Of a DNA stretch of 64,000 nt, positions 9,422 to 17,776 are shown piece by piece. The stretch is from Tolypothrix sp. PCC 7910. GTDB lineage: Bacteria > Cyanobacteriota > Cyanobacteriia > Cyanobacteriales > Nostocaceae. Below the pieces are notes generated by a model. That model saw only the letters and a list, made by a program, of their open reading frames with translations, was not told the DNA's origin and ran no database searches. The stretch is taken from NCBI RefSeq assembly GCF_011769525.1, contig NZ_CP050440.1:1117501-1181500 (forward strand), given 5' to 3'. Made by a program: the position numbers and the translations under genes. Position 1 is the first letter of the stretch, and each line of letters starts with the position of its first letter.

Positions 9422-9874
9422 TTACGCAGATGCTTGATCCAAATTAATTTTGACGACTTTATTTTTTTCTGCTTCTACTTTGGGCAGTGTCAAATTCAAA
9501 ATGCCATCTTTGTAATCTGCAGTGACGCTAGTATTTTCAACTCTTGCAGGTAGAGGAATTACACGTTGAAATTTACCGTAGTAGAATTCGCTCTTAGTAG
9601 TACCTTTTTCTTCAGTTTTTGTTTCTTGCTTGCGTTCGCCGCTAACGTAAACAGCTTTTTCTGTTACTTGCACATCCAGGTCTTTAGCTTCCATACCTGG
9701 AATTTCTAGCTTCAGCAGAATAGCAGTTTCAGTTTCTTGTAACTCAGCTGCGGGAACTCTGACTCCGGCTCTTTCAAACAAAGCAGATGGAACTCTGGTA
9801 TCTTCAAAAAGGTCATTGAGTTGACGTTGTAAAGTATCAATTTCTCTCCAGGGATTCCAACGAACTAATGTCAT
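9422..9874 (-). CDS. Small heat shock protein, Hsp20/alpha-crystallin family
   Basis: A 150-residue cytoplasmic holdase chaperone that binds unfolding proteins as a large oligomer. The N-terminal arm is MTLVRWNPWREIDTLQRQLN, typical of cyanobacterial class A small heat-shock proteins. The alpha-crystallin domain spans about 45-140 and includes LEIPGMEAKDLDV and the closing DGILNLTLPK segment (A-x-x-x-G-L-x-L type). A short basic/acidic tail with VVKINL ends the chain, and it carries the I-x-L type oligomerisation contact. It is transcribed alone, with its own terminator. I see no full CIRCE operator upstream. It resembles HspA/Hsp17, but I do not assign a symbol. Confidence 0.93.
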   Translation of the reverse strand: MTLVRWNPWREIDTLQRQLNDLFEDTRVPSALFERAGVRVPAAELQETETAILLKLEIPGMEAKDLDVQVTEKAVYVSGERKQETKTEEKGTTKSEFYYGKFQRVIPLPARVENTSVTADYKDGILNLTLPKVEAEKNKVVKINLDQASA

Positions 9875-10262
9875 AACTTTTCCTCTTGAAACTTTGTCTT
9901 TATTTGTTTATTTTGCGGTTTGCTTTTCGCTTACATATTCATAATATGAATAGTGACCATAAGTGTAAATTCGGTTTTTATCACTCAATATTTGATGATT
10001 ACCGCACTTAATAAAACAGCTTAAATTAGTACGGCATACTCGAATTTTTAGGTACGGTAAACCAGAATAAGCTACACGATAATTAGGGTATTTCAGAACT
10101 GAAATTATCGAATTTTAAAAGCGATAAGAATTTAGAATCTTCTCGCCTGGTTGTAGAGACGCGATTAATCGTGTCTCTGATTAATCGCGTCTCTACAAGG
10201 CGATCGCACCAAATGACCGACAATAATTGAGTGCTATTCAATCTTTGAGGAATAAATTCATC
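9875..10262. other. Intergenic region between divergent hsp20 and DUF1499 genes
   Basis: AT-rich DNA that should hold the promoters of both genes. The only structured element is the palindromic repeat at 10152-10197. No additional gene is seen. Confidence 0.5.
10152..10197. repeat. Palindromic GACGCGATTAATCGCGTC-family repeat, copy 1
   Basis: A perfect 19-base inverted repeat (arms starting TGTAGAGACGCG) around the spacer GTGTCTCT. Further copies are at 11321, 31693, 52501 and 53966, all intergenic. Confidence 0.85.
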
Positions 10263-10754
10263 ATGCATTGTCTCCTAACAGCTTTCACGCCGCAACGCTT
10301 GCGGAGTATTACTTTGGCAATATTCCTAACTCTGATGATGAGTTTTATCCTTCCTACCGCTACTTGGGCCGCTGTTTCCGGTTTGGGAGTCAATAATGGT
10401 CATCTGAGTTCTTGTCCGGCTTCCCCTAACTGTGTTGTCAGCCAAGATGCTGATGCAAAACACGCCATTGACCCAATTCCCTATCATCTCGACCGCGATC
10501 AAGTACGAGAAACTTTGATAAAAGTTCTCGGCGTTGTTCCCCGCACAGAAATTGTTGAACAAACAGACAATTACATCCATGCTCTTTCTAAAAGCCGCAT
10601 TTTTAAATTTGTTGATGATGTAGAGTTTTATCTACCTCCCAATGAGTCAGTAATCCATGTGCGTTCAGCATCTCGCTTAGGCGATTCAGATTTGGGTGTT
10701 AACCGCAGGCGTGTAGAACAAATTCGTCTGGCTTTGCGCGATTTAAATATTTAA
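10263..10754 (+). CDS. DUF1499-family protein with signal peptide
   Basis: A 163-residue protein. I chose the ATG at 10263 because a GAGG motif lies 12 bases upstream, and the longer frame begins only with TTG at 10227. An N-terminal hydrophobic segment (LAIFLTLMMSFILPTATWA, about residues 18-37) ends in an Ala-x-Ala-like cleavage site. The rest has the DUF1499 pattern: LSSCPASPNCVVSQ near the start, then a central segment and HVRSASRLGDSDLGVNR RRVEQIR near the end. The family is of unknown function and is widespread in cyanobacteria and plastids. Likely lumenal or periplasmic. Confidence 0.85.
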   Translation: MHCLLTAFTPQRLRSITLAIFLTLMMSFILPTATWAAVSGLGVNNGHLSSCPASPNCVVSQDADAKHAIDPIPYHLDRDQVRETLIKVLGVVPRTEIVEQTDNYIHALSKSRIFKFVDDVEFYLPPNESVIHVRSASRLGDSDLGVNRRRVEQIRLALRDLNI

Positions 10755-10830
10755 ATCAGCTAGAAGAGTTAGGCGATCGCTCTCCCGCGTAAGTTATTCT
10801 GTAACCAAGAGGATGGAGGAATCAGTGTAG

Positions 10831-10862
10831 GGCGATGTCTACAACAGGCTAACCCTACGCAA
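10831..10862. repeat. Small dispersed repeat (GCGATGTCTAC type)
   Basis: An intergenic, slightly degenerate copy of the GCGATGTCTAC...GGCTACGCCTACGC repeat that also appears inside genes at 13248 and 26198. Confidence 0.55.
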
Positions 10863-10884
10863 TTTGGATGCTATATATTAAGTT

Positions 10885-11298
10885 ATGCTACAAATTTCTC
10901 ACAATATCATCATCCCGGATAGCGAAATCGAAATTAGCGCGATTCGTTCACAAGGAGCAGGTGGTCAAAACGTTAACAAGGTTTCTACGGCTATTCACTT
11001 ACGCTTTGATATTGAGGCTTCATCATTACCGACTTACTATAAAGAGCAACTACTCAAGCTAAACGACAAACGCATTAACCAAGAGGGAGTTGTTGTCATC
11101 AAGGCTCAAGAACACCGCAGCCAAGAGCAAAACCGGGAAGAGGCTCTACAAAGACTTCAAGAACTGATTAACAGCGTCGTTGTCATCAAGAGAAAACGCC
11201 GACCAACTAAACCAACTCGCAGTTCTCAAAAAAAGCGCCTGGAAAGTAAAACTAAGCGAAAACTAATTAAATTAGCCAGAAAACCAGTCATTGAGTGA
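10885..11298 (+). CDS. arfB: Peptide chain release factor-like peptidyl-tRNA hydrolase ArfB
   Basis: A 137-residue ribosome-rescue factor. The GGQ motif that hydrolyses peptidyl-tRNA is at residues 26-28 (SQGAGGQNVNKVST), followed by AIHLRFDI. The central QEHRSQEQNREEAL is the standard ArfB/YaeJ continuation. The tail from about residue 105 is very rich in Lys and Arg, as needed to enter the empty mRNA channel of stalled ribosomes. Length matches ArfB rather than full release factors. The ATG at 10885 starts the conserved domain directly. The gene stands alone. Confidence 0.92.
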   Translation: MLQISHNIIIPDSEIEISAIRSQGAGGQNVNKVSTAIHLRFDIEASSLPTYYKEQLLKLNDKRINQEGVVVIKAQEHRSQEQNREEALQRLQELINSVVVIKRKRRPTKPTRSSQKKRLESKTKRKLIKLARKPVIE

Positions 11299-11320
11299 CA
11301 TTCTGCGTGCTGAGTTGCAA

Positions 11321-11342
11321 CAGACGCGATTAATCGCGTCTG
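11321..11342. repeat. Palindromic GACGCGATTAATCGCGTC-family repeat, copy 2
   Basis: A perfect 22-base palindrome with no loop, 23 bases after the arfB stop. Confidence 0.85.
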
Positions 11343-11531
11343 TACAAGAGTCAGGAGCAGCTATGTTGCATGAAAGAGAAAAAAGACACTTAATTCATTA
11401 AGATATTGGTTCAGTATAATTCTCTGATTTTGTAAGCCTGTATACTTCAGGAGCCTCTATTTCTGTTGTAGCCGGAGAGGATGTGAGAACCAGATTAAAC
11501 TAAGGGTATAAGAATTGGCTCTAAAGTACCA

Positions 11532-12044
11532 ATGACAGTTAATCATGAATTAATTTTGGCACTGTTTATTCTAATTACAACAAGTCTAGCTCTTGGCTAT
11601 GGTTTTGGCGTGAAAGCTCGACGTTTACCATTTACAACAGAAATTGGATATAGTGAGAAACAATGGCAATTTCTGCGATGGTGGCTTAAGTTAGCCTTGA
11701 TTGCTGGAGTTTTGTTACCGATGTGCTTGTTAGCTCTGGATTGGAGACAAACATCTTCATGGGTATTTTGGGGGAGTTACCTGTTGATAGTCGTAGTGCA
11801 ACTCATTAGCGAACGCGCCTTTAGTAAGTGGTTAGTGCCAAGTGTTGTTGTACCCATTGGTTTTTTCTACACAGCTTTTCGGTTATGGCAACTAATAAAC
11901 GGATTCACACAGTTAACATTTTCCTATTTGACATTAATGGGGTTTGGCATTGTTGTGTTGTTTTGGGTTGCTAACTTAGTCATGTTAATGGTGATGGCTA
12001 TTCCAACAGTCTTTGTTAGTTCAAAGTCAATTTCACAATCTTGA
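11532..12044 (+). CDS. Multi-pass membrane protein of unknown function
   Basis: A 170-residue hydrophobic protein with about five membrane segments: near residues 6-25, 50-68, 76-95, 103-122 and 133-160. Between the first two lies a basic loop (VKARRLPF). There is no catalytic motif I recognise and no lipobox. The start is ATG at 11532. It stands between arfB and a convergent MAPEG gene with no clear operon. I can call it only an integral membrane protein. Confidence 0.65.
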   Translation: MTVNHELILALFILITTSLALGYGFGVKARRLPFTTEIGYSEKQWQFLRWWLKLALIAGVLLPMCLLALDWRQTSSWVFWGSYLLIVVVQLISERAFSKWLVPSVVVPIGFFYTAFRLWQLINGFTQLTFSYLTLMGFGIVVLFWVANLVMLMVMAIPTVFVSSKSISQS

Positions 12045-12130
12045 TTTATACGAAACGTTGCGCTTGAGGAGGAGCGATCGCATAAATTTGGCAGACCTCA
12101 CCGATTTGGATCTGTTGGGTAGTCACTCAT

Positions 12131-12559
12131 TTACCTACTCAAGTGAATAAAAGCTGCACGGAGCGCGATAAACCACACTGCAAGTGTGGCAAATAGGTAG
12201 AGGTAAAACCGAAGTATAACAAGATTGAATGTGCAATGAACTATACTATGCAAGACGCGAAACACAACGAAGATCCACGCAGCAAGTACATACACTGTAT
12301 CTACTTGCTGTGTGATGAACAAATAAAGTACAAGTGCATAAAAAAGTACCGGAATCTCAAACAAGTTTTTCAAGTTATCAGATGGATTAGATACACTTGG
12401 GGGTGAGATTTGTGCCAGTGTATTAGATATAGTTAGTTCTTGGGGTTTGAGTTTTCTACTGGTGATGAAATTGATCCGACGGATATACATATACGCCCAA
12501 ACCAATAGTGTCAAAATCATTGATGCAAAGAAGGGACTGAAAATTGCGTCTTGCCTCAT
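12131..12559 (-). CDS. MAPEG-family membrane protein
   Basis: A 142-residue protein with four membrane helices (about 10-28, 67-86, 90-110 and 118-138). It carries the MAPEG pattern: an N-terminal helix followed by a polar loop, then SDNLKNLFEIPVLFYALV, and AWIFVVFRVLHSIVHC in the third helix. MAPEG proteins are glutathione-related or eicosanoid-type membrane enzymes in eukaryotes; bacterial members mostly have no known substrate. The Asn-x-x-Glu of the second helix that binds glutathione is present as NLFE. It is convergent with the preceding gene. Confidence 0.82.
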   Translation of the reverse strand: MRQDAIFSPFFASMILTLLVWAYMYIRRINFITSRKLKPQELTISNTLAQISPPSVSNPSDNLKNLFEIPVLFYALVLYLFITQQVDTVYVLAAWIFVVFRVLHSIVHCTFNLVILRFYLYLFATLAVWFIALRAAFIHLSR

Positions 12560-12745
12560 TTGTTTTACCTCTTACTTAAATCTCTCATTCTGCTAATAGG
12601 TGAGCGATACATTGCACCATAGAAGGGATATGAAGTTTTTTTTGTTAATTCTCTTCTTTAAGTGTTGTTGAGATTAAAGCTAATATAGGCCGAGTACGGT
12701 AATGCTTCTAGACCTCGATCGAGTACACTTAATTCAACTTGATGA

Positions 12746-13519
12746 ATGATAAGTCCCTTAAAACTGATTTTTGAAGCCATCAACCAAACCCGTAGTCAGG
12801 ATGAACTACAATTACAAGTTGTGCCCAAAATTGGTGAGTATTTTGCGGCAAAACGATACTCCATCTTTTTCTTCGAGCAATTACCCTTAGCTGCCGATAA
12901 AAATCTTCAGAAAATTCTGAAAATTGCATTATCTATTGAACACAATCCCATAGCACGTTATTTGGTAGAGCGTCATGCGCCTGTCCATGAAGCATTAGTA
13001 ATGTCACCAAAGGCTTGGAAAGTTCTTTGTCCCCGCCCAGATCATTGGCACGTCATGGCGGGGCCGATTATTAACCGCCATCAATTAGTTGGCGTAGTAG
13101 GTTGCACCCGTGAAAAGTCAATGCCTACCTTTGATACACAAAATCTCACTGATTTGAGTTCTATTTGCTTGCACCTATCTGTTTGGGCTGCAACAGTTAA
13201 TTCACAACCGAATGGCACAGCAAAGTCTCAGCACTACGCTTTTCAAAGCGATGCCTGCGGCGGGCTACGCCAACGCTTAACACCTCGTGAGTTGCAAATT
13301 GCTCAATTGGTCGCTTCAGGGCTAACTAACGCAGAAATTGGCAATCAACTTTGGATTACTGAAAATTCTGTCAAGCAAGCTTTAAAGCGAATGTTTCGTA
13401 AGCTTGAGGTTTCTTCTCGTGCCCAGATGGTTGCACAGCTTTTAGCTACAAAACATTATTCAGGACAGGCAAATCTAGATTCATTTTCCTTGGCACCAAA
13501 CTCCACCAGTAACCTTTGA
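12746..13519 (+). CDS. GAF-like/LuxR-type transcriptional regulator
   Basis: A 257-residue DNA-binding protein. The N-terminal 150 residues look like a diverged GAF-like sensory domain (strand HVMAGPIINRHQLVGVVGCT near 108). A linker follows, then the LuxR helix-turn-helix at about 175-240: LTPRELQIAQLVASGLTNAE, ending in LEVSSRAQMVAQLL. It lacks a receiver domain, so it is not a classic response regulator. The start is the ATG at 12746. The linker (residues 168-177) is encoded by a dispersed repeat, see 13248-13277. The target genes are unknown. Confidence 0.85.
   Translation: MISPLKLIFEAINQTRSQDELQLQVVPKIGEYFAAKRYSIFFFEQLPLAADKNLQKILKIALSIEHNPIARYLVERHAPVHEALVMSPKAWKVLCPRPDHWHVMAGPIINRHQLVGVVGCTREKSMPTFDTQNLTDLSSICLHLSVWAATVNSQPNGTAKSQHYAFQSDACGGLRQRLTPRELQIAQLVASGLTNAEIGNQLWITENSVKQALKRMFRKLEVSSRAQMVAQLLATKHYSGQANLDSFSLAPNSTSNL
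13248..13277 (+). repeat. Small dispersed repeat inside the LuxR gene linker
   Basis: The GCGATGCCTGCGG / GGGCTACGCCAACGC repeat, common in Nostocales intergenic DNA, lies in frame between the sensory domain and the helix-turn-helix. Confidence 0.65.
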
Positions 13520-13870
13520 GGTTGGTGAATCTAAATTTTCCGAGAAAGACTACATCAGCCCAAGCCTCCTGCATCTGCTGAGATTCAGTAGGCAGATAGT
13601 TAAATGCTTGTTGCCACACTCGTTGCTGTTGTTGTGGTTCCAGTTTTGGTTCGATGATTCCATATAAATACGTTGCCTTGAACTGCCATTGCAGCGTCTA
13701 GCCAAACATTTTTGCTCCCGTCGCAGGCGAATGGCTTAAAACTGCGCGGCTGTTTACCAATCGCGTCCTGCACGCCAGACAACACTGCCATCGTTTATTT
13801 CGCATGGATAAATACCCCCTCCCTTGCGAATCTTGAACTCAGGGGCATGATCAGCAGCACTACCCCTAAA
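13520..13870 (-). pseudogene. Decayed coding remnant, family unknown
   Basis: No intact gene spans this stretch, but on the minus strand protein-like segments occur in changing frames: ELMEFRGSAADHAPEFKIRK around 13880-13820, then YLYGIIEPKLEPQQQQRVWQ around 13670-13610, continuing as AFNYLPTESQQMQEAW. Stop codons and frame changes separate them. This pattern suggests a degraded gene. I do not recognise its family. Confidence 0.35.
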
Positions 13871-13990
13871 TTCCATCAATTCTGCCCAACTTTTTACGTG
13901 TATATGCTTAGGCTTTGTTGTATTAATGCCATAAAAATTACATATAAATACGGATGCTACTCCTCAATAATTCCCGTATTTTCAAGCAAA

Positions 13991-14179
13991 ATGAGTACAA
14001 ACACCGCTTTTCATATAATCATTGTAATGGTATCTTTTATTATCATAATGAGTGCGATCGCACTTCTAATCAAGCCGATAGCTAAAAGCTGTATTCAAAG
14101 ATATAAGCGATATCGCTTCATTAAGCGTAGAAGGGAGCAATTTTATAGGGAATTGAGATCTTTAATGGCACAGAGATAG
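13991..14179 (+). CDS. Small single-span membrane protein
   Basis: A 62-residue frame from the ATG at 13991. Residues 8-29 form one hydrophobic helix (IIIVMVSFIIIMSAIALLI), followed by a strongly basic cytoplasmic-type tail (RYKRYRFIKRRREQFYREL). A longer frame runs upstream to 13712, but that part is poor in coding character, so I take the inner ATG. It has no recognised family, and a chance frame is possible. Confidence 0.4.
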   Translation: MSTNTAFHIIIVMVSFIIIMSAIALLIKPIAKSCIQRYKRYRFIKRRREQFYRELRSLMAQR

Positions 14180-14243
14180 CTATTAAACATCATTTATTTT
14201 TTCAAGTGGGCTGAATCGCCCTATAGGATCAGCATAATAAATC

Positions 14244-15992
14244 CTATGACAGATATTTACGACCTGACTGATGAATTGGAATTTCTATGACAAATTCGGT
14301 TCCCTGTTCTAGTACAGAATGGCAGTACAACTTGCCCCCGTGATTGCCCACCACAATTTGATAACTAATGGATAAGCCTAAGCCTGTGCCTTTTCCTACT
14401 GGTTTGGTAGTAAAGAAGGGGTCAAATAACTTTGCTTTTACTTTTTCATCCATCCCTGAGCCGTTATCACTAATGTGAATTGAGATAGTTTTATCTGCCA
14501 AGATTTGCGTAGCAATACAAATTGTAGGATGAGTTTTTTGCTGTAATTTTTGATGAGTGGAAGGTTGTTGATTGAATGTTAACTCTTCTAAAGCATCGAT
14601 CGCATTTGATAAAATATTCATGAAAACCTGATTTAGTTGACCTGGGTAACACTCAACCAAGGGTAATTGACTGTAATCTTTAATTACTTCAATTTTGCCA
14701 GAGTCTGTTTGACCCTTGAGGCGGTTTTGCAGGATCAGCAAAGTACTTTCAATGCCCTCATGCACATTTACTGCTTTAAACTCAGCTTCATCCAGACGCG
14801 AGAAGTTGCGTAGAGATTGCACGATTCCTTGAATGCGTTCTGTTCCTACTTTTAGAGAACTAAGCAGTTTGGGAAAGTCTTGTTGAAGAAATTCTAGGTC
14901 GATGGCTTCCACTGCTGTCTGGATTGTTTCTGTGGAATGAGGATATTGTTGTTGGTAAAGGTCGATTAATTGTAATAAATCCTGAGAGTAGCTATTAATA
15001 TGAGTGAGATTGCCGTGAATAAAACAAACCGGATTGTTAATTTCGTGAGCTACACCCGCAACCAAATTGCCTAAAGCAGACATTTTCTCACTTTGAATGA
15101 TTCGCATTTGAGCTTGTTGCAATTCTTGGATGGCTTTCTCCAAATCTTGTGCTTGCTGGCGTAGTTGTGCTTCTGACTGCAGTAAAGCAGCTTGGGCTTG
15201 CTTTCTCTGCGCCACTTCTTGTTCAAGTTGTTGGTAAGTCTCTACTCTTGTAGCCGCCTGTTGAATTGTATGAGCAAGGAATTGGATTTCGTTATTTGGC
15301 AATCCACTGGGCATAATAAAATGGTCAATGCTGTGACTATCAGTAACGGCTTTATTCAAACGTTGGAGTGGATGTAAGACAAATCGCTGAATTATTATTG
15401 TCATCAACAATAGAATTGCTGACATCCCAATGAGTAGGATAATGGTAGAGGTAGAGAGGGTTTGCCAAGCTTGCTGTTGTAGTTCTTTGACATCCAGAAT
15501 AGCGATCGCTAACCCACGTCGGTTTGCCAGACCAAACAGTGTGCTACTAAAGGGCAAAATTTCAACTAATGCTGGCTTACCATCTATCGTGATTCTGAAA
15601 CTCCCTTCTAAACCTGTTTGAGAAGTCTGTTTGAGCACATGAGCTAATTCTGGGTGAATTGAGGCATAAGGTGGGTTTTGTAGTTCTACTCCACTCCTTG
15701 CTATGGTTTGTCCATTTGGACTGACAATCGCGACTTCTATCACTGTTGGCAGTGTGGCATAGTTTTGTACCACTCGCTTGATAATGCTCGTATTTCCCAG
15801 TTCGATTAATCCTTCTGTGGAAAACCCAACTCCCTGGGTAATCGATTGAGCACGTTGTTCTAGTTCCTGCTCCAGCTTTGATTGAATCAAGAAGTAGTTT
15901 AATCCCAATGTAGTTAAGCCAACCGTTGCTAGAGAAATTCCAAAACCCATCAGTAGTTGGTGGGATAAGTGATTTTTAGATGGCTGGCTCAT
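14244..15992 (-). CDS. Membrane sensor histidine kinase coupled to a substrate-binding protein
   Basis: A kinase of about 582 residues. The start at 15992 overlaps the stop of the upstream gene as ATGA and has AGGA 8 bases before it; an ATG 9 bases earlier (16001) has no such site. Domains (numbered from the earlier ATG): membrane helix 17-40, a periplasmic sensor of about 140 residues, second helix 183-204, HAMP-like linker, coiled coil 258-305, HisKA with His319 (GVAHEINNP), and HATPase with NAIDAL, DNGSGM and GKGTGLGLSISYQI. It autophosphorylates in response to a periplasmic signal. There is no receiver in the protein and no response regulator next to it. The overlap with the solute-binding lipoprotein suggests that lipoprotein delivers the ligand. 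Confidence 0.88.
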   Translation of the reverse strand: MSQPSKNHLSHQLLMGFGISLATVGLTTLGLNYFLIQSKLEQELEQRAQSITQGVGFSTEGLIELGNTSIIKRVVQNYATLPTVIEVAIVSPNGQTIARSGVELQNPPYASIHPELAHVLKQTSQTGLEGSFRITIDGKPALVEILPFSSTLFGLANRRGLAIAILDVKELQQQAWQTLSTSTIILLIGMSAILLLMTIIIQRFVLHPLQRLNKAVTDSHSIDHFIMPSGLPNNEIQFLAHTIQQAATRVETYQQLEQEVAQRKQAQAALLQSEAQLRQQAQDLEKAIQELQQAQMRIIQSEKMSALGNLVAGVAHEINNPVCFIHGNLTHINSYSQDLLQLIDLYQQQYPHSTETIQTAVEAIDLEFLQQDFPKLLSSLKVGTERIQGIVQSLRNFSRLDEAEFKAVNVHEGIESTLLILQNRLKGQTDSGKIEVIKDYSQLPLVECYPGQLNQVFMNILSNAIDALEELTFNQQPSTHQKLQQKTHPTICIATQILADKTISIHISDNGSGMDEKVKAKLFDPFFTTKPVGKGTGLGLSISYQIVVGNHGGKLYCHSVLEQGTEFVIEIPIHQSGRKYLS

Positions 15993-17047
15993 AACTTCCA
16001 TCCTGTCATAGCTTCATTGACAAGTGCGGTATTAATATCTACATCTTGCCGAATCACTCGACCATGACGCGGATCTGCTTGCAGCAGTCGTACAATTTCT
16101 ACCTTTGCCTCATTAAGACGACCGTCTGCAGCAAACATCCGTTTATTTAAAGTAATATCCCCTTTTTTTAACCCAGCATAATCACTGGCAAAAGACTTAC
16201 CATTTTGCCCTAGTTTTTGTGCTACAGTGTCAAAAACTTTTGTCGGCTGCGTTTCAACAGCGTGCATTACGTCAAACCAAGCTAGTATAAATTGCTTGAG
16301 CTCTGCTTTTTTTGTTTTGACTAAACTGTCACTAGACATCAAGATATCAATCACCAGACTGTCCACTTGCTTTGTGGTGTGAATTACATTCCCCTTAATA
16401 CTCTTGGCAGTCTCTCCTAACATCGGTTCCCACAGCACAGCAGCATCAATTTCACCTTTTCTGATTTTCTCAGATGCTACATCATTGGAGAAATCTCGGA
16501 TTTGAACTTCAGAAGGCTTGATTTGATGGGCTTTCAACGCTTCCAGCAAAATTAAATGGTTGACAGTTCCTAGCTTTGCCCCAACTTTTTTACCGCGCAA
16601 ATCTGCAACGGATTTAATTTTTGGATGGGCAACAATTCCGTCTGCTCCTGCAGAGATATTGGTTGTCATTAATACCACTGGCTGATCGTTGCCGGGATCA
16701 ACTTGCATCACATCCCAGAAAGAAACAAATGCTGCATCTAGTCCACCTCGGAGTACAGCCCGACTGGAATCTTGCTGGTTATCAAATTGCACCAACTCAA
16801 CTTCTAGCCCTCGCTGTTTGAAGATTCCAGAGGGTTGAGCATAGCGTACAATATCAAATCCTGCCCAGCTTGTAATTCCAACCCGAAGCGGTTTAAAAGA
16901 TTGGTTTTGTCCAAGACTACAGCCACTGTTCACAAAGGTAAGGCACAAGGTGATTACAAACAAACACAACAAGGTAGGCTTGATACCTAACCTCAGCTTT
17001 TGCTCCCACCAGATACCCAATTTGCCAATAATCTGAGCAACTTTCAT
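15989..17047 (-). CDS. NitT/TauT-type ABC substrate-binding lipoprotein
   Basis: A 352-residue secreted lipoprotein. Residues 24-43 form a signal helix ending in the lipobox VNSGC (Cys43). The mature part has the NMT1/SsuA-type fold of nitrate, sulfonate and taurine binders: LRVGITSWAGFDIVRYAQPS, then GGLDAAFVSFWDVM, DLRGKKVGAKLGTVNHLILL and IDAAVLWEPML. No ABC permease or ATPase is adjacent. Instead its stop codon overlaps the start of a membrane sensor kinase by four bases, so it is likely a sensory partner rather than a transporter subunit. The ligand is unknown. Confidence 0.87.
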   Translation of the reverse strand: MKVAQIIGKLGIWWEQKLRLGIKPTLLCLFVITLCLTFVNSGCSLGQNQSFKPLRVGITSWAGFDIVRYAQPSGIFKQRGLEVELVQFDNQQDSSRAVLRGGLDAAFVSFWDVMQVDPGNDQPVVLMTTNISAGADGIVAHPKIKSVADLRGKKVGAKLGTVNHLILLEALKAHQIKPSEVQIRDFSNDVASEKIRKGEIDAAVLWEPMLGETAKSIKGNVIHTTKQVDSLVIDILMSSDSLVKTKKAELKQFILAWFDVMHAVETQPTKVFDTVAQKLGQNGKSFASDYAGLKKGDITLNKRMFAADGRLNEAKVEIVRLLQADPRHGRVIRQDVDINTALVNEAMTGWKL

Positions 17048-17211
17048 AACCTACAAATCCTAAGCTGGGAAAACTTTACTTAAAACCAATGATTCCCAAA
17101 AAGTTAGTAGGCATAACGTTTCTGACTTTTCCCATTAGCAGTTCAAGAGGCTAAATACAATCGGATATCGTTGGGAAAGCAACGTAGAGTATTCATGACT
17201 TGTTGTTGGAT

Positions 17212-17640
17212 TTAGCGTACTTTTTCGGGACTGATATTTAACTGTTGTGCAACTTTTTGTGCAGTTAGTTGGCGATCGCTGTCTAATCCATATCGCAGAA
17301 TTAAAACTTCCCTTTGGAGAGGTTTAAGAGATGCCAACAACTTTGCGAGGTCTTCACGCAGACACTCCTGGGTAAAAAGCTCATCAATAGAAATGCTATC
17401 TGAAGGTATGATTTCTTGGAGTTCCATTTCTTGCTCTTCGCCTACACGCTTTTCTAAAGACACTAACGGACGAAATGCCCCTAGATATTCCCGCATCTAT
17501 TGAGGCTCTACCCCTATAACTTGTGCAATTTCTTCAGTACTCGCTCTTCGACCCAGTTTTTGGGATAGTTCTCGCCGTACTTTTCTAATTTGAACAAATT
17601 TTTCAGTCAAATGCACAGTTCAGCGCACTGTGAAATTATC
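17212..17640 (-). pseudogene. Group-2 sigma-70 factor pseudogene
   Basis: The minus strand carries sigma region 2.4-3.0 (VHLTEKFVQIRKVRRELSQK, LGRRASTEEIAQVIGVEPQ), then a TAG stop, then region 3-4 (MREYLGAFRPLVSLEKRVGE and LKPLQREVLILRYGLD). A second in-frame stop precedes VHLTEK. The gene also ends early at SPEKVR, before the recognition helix is complete. Region 1 and most of region 2 are missing. It cannot make a functional sigma factor. Confidence 0.8.
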
Positions 17641-17776
17641 TTGTACTTTTATTTTTGATACTGATGGCGCTGTTTATTAAAGATACCATCAATTTCCTTC
17701 CTGATGTGCAGAGTGTGGTATAAAAAAAATTACACTATTTGAACAATAGCATTTTTATATTACCTAGCAACTATCA

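Noticed and set aside
10229-10237. CIRCE operator for the Hsp20 gene (GAGTGCTA)
   Set aside because: Only one half-site is present and it is upstream of a different gene.
10083-10268. 61-residue minus-strand gene
   Set aside because: It overlaps the palindromic repeat and the start of the DUF1499 gene, and has no coding character.
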